Shown piece after piece: positions 62,344-64,000 of a stretch of 64,000 bases of DNA (positions are counted from its first letter, which is position 1; each line of letters starts with the position of its first letter). The stretch lies in contig NZ_MAYT01000005.1 of assembly GCF_001685015.1 (NCBI RefSeq), positions 334 through 64,333 on the forward strand, in the 5' to 3' direction. The position numbers and the translations under genes were made by a program. Origin of the DNA: Pseudobacillus wudalianchiensis (GTDB lineage: Bacteria > Bacillota > Bacilli > Bacillales > Domibacillaceae). A model generated the notes under the pieces. It saw only the letters and a program-made list of their open reading frames with translations. It was not told the DNA's origin and ran no database searches.

Positions 62344-63198
62344 ATGGAACCAGAATGGATTCAATCCATTGTGGAGGAAGTGGTCCGACAGTTAGGCAGG
62401 AAAGAGGCGGTGCAAAAGCCCAATCAGGTTCCTCTTGCTGTATCGGCCCGTCATGTTCATCTATCTGAACAGCACTTGGCTATTTTATTTGGCCAGTCTT
62501 ATACATTAAAGAAGAAAAGCGATCTGTCGCAACCGAATCAATTTGCTGCAGAGGAAACGGTCATTTTATCAGGTCCGAAAGGCACGATTGAGCGCGTCCG
62601 CGTGCTCGGGCCTTCCCGGCATTTGACACAGGTAGAGGTGAGTCAGACGGATGCATTCAAATTAGGACTCACCCCACCTATTCGGCAATCCGGTGATATT
62701 AAGGGGTCTTCTCCAATAACAATCATCGGTCCCAAAGGCAGTGTTTACTTAAATGAAGGGTTAATTATTGCGCAGGCGCATATTCATATGGCTCCCGATG
62801 ACGCTAGACGTTTCGGAGTAGAGGATGGCCAGTATGTTCAGGTTAGAGCAGAAACAGAACGTCCAATAACATTTGAAAGAGTTCGGATCCGTGTGTCGCC
62901 TTCCTACCGCCTTGAAATGCATATTGATACGGATGAGGCGAATTCCGGCTTTATCCGCACTGGACAGACAGGTGAAATCATTTCGGCAGGACAGACACAG
63001 TCTACTTGTCATTCCCCTGTTTTAATAGAAGAAAAGCAAACGATCATCCCGTTATTTGAAGGAAAGCTTTTATCACAGCATGAAGTGAAACAACTGGATG
63101 GACCGGTTATCCGTGTTGGAAAAACAACCATTGTTACACCGCTTGCCAAAGATACAGCGCGTGAATTAGGAAAGAAAATCGAAGTGATCGACGAGTAA
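62344..63198 (+). CDS. pduL: PduL-type phosphotransacylase with C-terminal extension
   Basis: A 284-residue PduL-family acyltransferase, which turns acetyl-CoA into acetyl phosphate. The N-terminal helix (PEWIQSIVEEVVRQLGRK) is a probable encapsulation peptide. Zinc-binding text: VSARHVHLSEQHLAILFG and AQAHIHMAPDDARRFGV. The usual family length is about 210 residues; here about 70 extra residues, after LEMHIDTDEANS, hold GPVIRVGKTTIVTPLAKDTA. The ATG follows AGAGGTGAGCG. It replaces the Pta-type EutD found in enteric operons. Confidence 0.9.
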   Translation: MEPEWIQSIVEEVVRQLGRKEAVQKPNQVPLAVSARHVHLSEQHLAILFGQSYTLKKKSDLSQPNQFAAEETVILSGPKGTIERVRVLGPSRHLTQVEVSQTDAFKLGLTPPIRQSGDIKGSSPITIIGPKGSVYLNEGLIIAQAHIHMAPDDARRFGVEDGQYVQVRAETERPITFERVRIRVSPSYRLEMHIDTDEANSGFIRTGQTGEIISAGQTQSTCHSPVLIEEKQTIIPLFEGKLLSQHEVKQLDGPVIRVGKTTIVTPLAKDTARELGKKIEVIDE

Positions 63199-63210
63199 GG
63201 CGGTGAGGAA

Positions 63211-63483
63211 ATGCAAATGGGAACCGTTATTGGTAATGTGTGGGCAACGAGAAAAGAAGAAGGGCTGACCGGATTAAAGCTGTTATTTGTGCAGCCTATC
63301 CGCCCGGATGGGGCACCTGTCCATACGCCTATTATTGCAGCTGACAGAATTGGAGCAGGAATAGGAGATCAGGTCATTATTACAGAAGGCGGGTCAGCAA
63401 GGTTTATTATGCCGGATAACCCTCTTCCGATTGATGCCGTCATTATAGGAATTGTCGATTCCACGGAAATTGCACAACAGTAG
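63211..63483 (+). CDS. eutN: BMC vertex protein EutN
   Basis: A 90-residue EutN/CcmL-type pentamer protein that caps shell vertices. Motifs: GTVIGNVWATRKEEGLTGLK at the start and ADRIGAGIGDQVIITEGGSA. The ATG follows AAGGCGGTGAGG. Confidence 0.93.
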   Translation: MQMGTVIGNVWATRKEEGLTGLKLLFVQPIRPDGAPVHTPIIAADRIGAGIGDQVIITEGGSARFIMPDNPLPIDAVIIGIVDSTEIAQQ

Positions 63484-63498
63484 AAAGAGGTGAAGAAG

Positions 63499-63888
63499 AT
63501 GCCAAGGGCAATTGGAATGATTGAAACGCGCGGATTAATCGGCTCGATTGAAGCAGCAGACGCCATGTTAAAAGCAGCGAGCGTGGAACTGGTGAACCAG
63601 GAAAAAATTGATGGGGCACTTGTTACTGTTTTGGTAGAGGGAGATGTCGGAGCTGTCCAAGCGGCGGTTGAAGCAGGAAGAGAGGCAGCTAAGCGTGTCG
63701 GAGAGTTAGTTTCTGCTCATGTGATTCCTCGTATTGATGAGGAGACCTATACGATTGTTCAAAAGCCAAAACAGCTGACTCAAACATCTGCAGCAGAGGA
63801 GAAACAAACTGCCAAGGCCGCAACGGCTTCTAATCGCTCAAATCGAAAAAAAACGGATCAAATGCCCAAAGAGGGAGAAGAACAGTAA
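63499..63888 (+). CDS. Second PduA-type BMC shell protein with C-terminal tail
   Basis: A 129-residue protein: a BMC domain close to EutM ([40 protein letters not shown]) followed by a Thr/Ala/Lys-rich, likely disordered tail of about 40 residues (from about residue 90). EutK also has an extended C-terminus, but with a folded helix-turn-helix-like domain, so this is EutK-like only in layout. The start at ATG 63499 follows AAAGAGGTG. Confidence 0.88.
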   Translation: MPRAIGMIETRGLIGSIEAADAMLKAASVELVNQEKIDGALVTVLVEGDVGAVQAAVEAGREAAKRVGELVSAHVIPRIDEETYTIVQKPKQLTQTSAAEEKQTAKAATASNRSNRKKTDQMPKEGEEQ

Positions 63889-63908
63889 GTTAGAAAGGAG
63901 CAAGCTCA

Positions 63909-64000
63909 ATGGCATTTAAGCGACCGAAGATTGCTGTGATCGGGGCAGGATTTACCGGCGCAACGACGGCTCTACTGCTTGCCCAAAAAGATTTGGGGGA
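63909..64000 (+). CDS. Malate/lactate dehydrogenase-like gene, partial
   Basis: Cut by the window end; only 30 codons are visible. The N-terminus [20 protein letters not shown] closely resembles Bacillus malate dehydrogenase, with the Rossmann Gly motif GAGFTGA. It starts at an ATG after AAAGGAGC, 20 bases past the shell gene stop, so it is in the same operon. A classical EutG alcohol dehydrogenase is not in the window; this enzyme might recycle NADH instead. The full length is needed to confirm. Confidence 0.7.
   Translation, partial: MAFKRPKIAVIGAGFTGATTALLLAQKDLG

Noticed and set aside
1-64000. CRISPR array, prophage or intact transposon
   Set aside because: No regularly spaced direct repeats, no phage structural genes and no intact transposase with terminal repeats were found; only fragments are present.

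Overview
The window is low-GC DNA with strong AGGAGG-type ribosome binding sites, many TTG and GTG starts, and gene families typical of Bacillaceae: Rrf2-YezD, an RsbR paralogue, a YkvS-like protein, a Bmr-type efflux pump with a MerR regulator, an SLH protein and a eutVW-controlled ethanolamine operon. A Bacillus-like Firmicute is the best guess. No rRNA genes, CRISPR array or intact mobile element were seen. Only a truncated tRNA-Ser lies at the left edge.

Left part (0.5-6.6 kb): a sulfur block. A TauE/SafE permease is followed by an Rrf2 repressor with a perfect palindromic operator, a YezD protein, a strong intercistronic hairpin, a cytoplasmic arylsulfotransferase-like propeller protein, and an SsuABC-type importer. 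From 6.6 to 15.5 kb there is a mosaic of detoxification and stress genes (YghU-like GST, glyoxalase I, glyoxalase II, stressosome RsbR paralogue, alpha/beta hydrolase, VOC protein). They are separated by decayed fragments: an HsdM piece, a DUF697 piece, an IS6 transposase with nonsense codons, and others.

Middle (15.5-26.8 kb): three M20 amidohydrolases, each beside its own transporter (an OFA-like MFS, a YfcC-type carrier, a DHA2 MFS), with a LysR regulator and a TRIC-type channel. This looks like a scavenging region for N-acylated or amidated amino acids. From 27 to 38 kb lies an acyl-CoA block: a 2-oxoacid dehydrogenase E1alpha-E1beta-E2 operon without E3, a proteasome-beta-like Ntn hydrolase with correctly spaced Thr1/Asp17/Lys33, then a GntR/FCD regulator, HMG-CoA lyase, CaiB-type CoA transferase, CitMHS-type transporter, gamma-carbonic-anhydrase-like protein and SDR. 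A 22-bp identical site precedes both gntR and the CoA transferase gene. I infer uptake, CoA activation and cleavage of a branched dicarboxylate.

From 38 to 51 kb come another decayed stretch (LuxR fragment, integrase fragment), TerC, an SLH surface protein, a secreted papain-like hydrolase, a polar amino acid ABC transporter, a GlpQ-like phosphodiesterase, and a MerR/efflux pair sharing a promoter with the 19-bp MerR-type spacer.

Right part (51-64 kb): an ethanolamine microcompartment operon, eutW-eutV-eutH-eutS-eutP-eutA-eutB-eutC-eutL-eutE-eutM-pduL-eutN-BMC gene, followed by the start of a malate/lactate dehydrogenase-like gene cut by the window end. A sigma-A promoter precedes eutW. Two intrinsic terminators, before eutH and before eutA, each overlap a hairpin with an A1/G4 hexaloop, as expected for antitermination by the ANTAR protein EutV.
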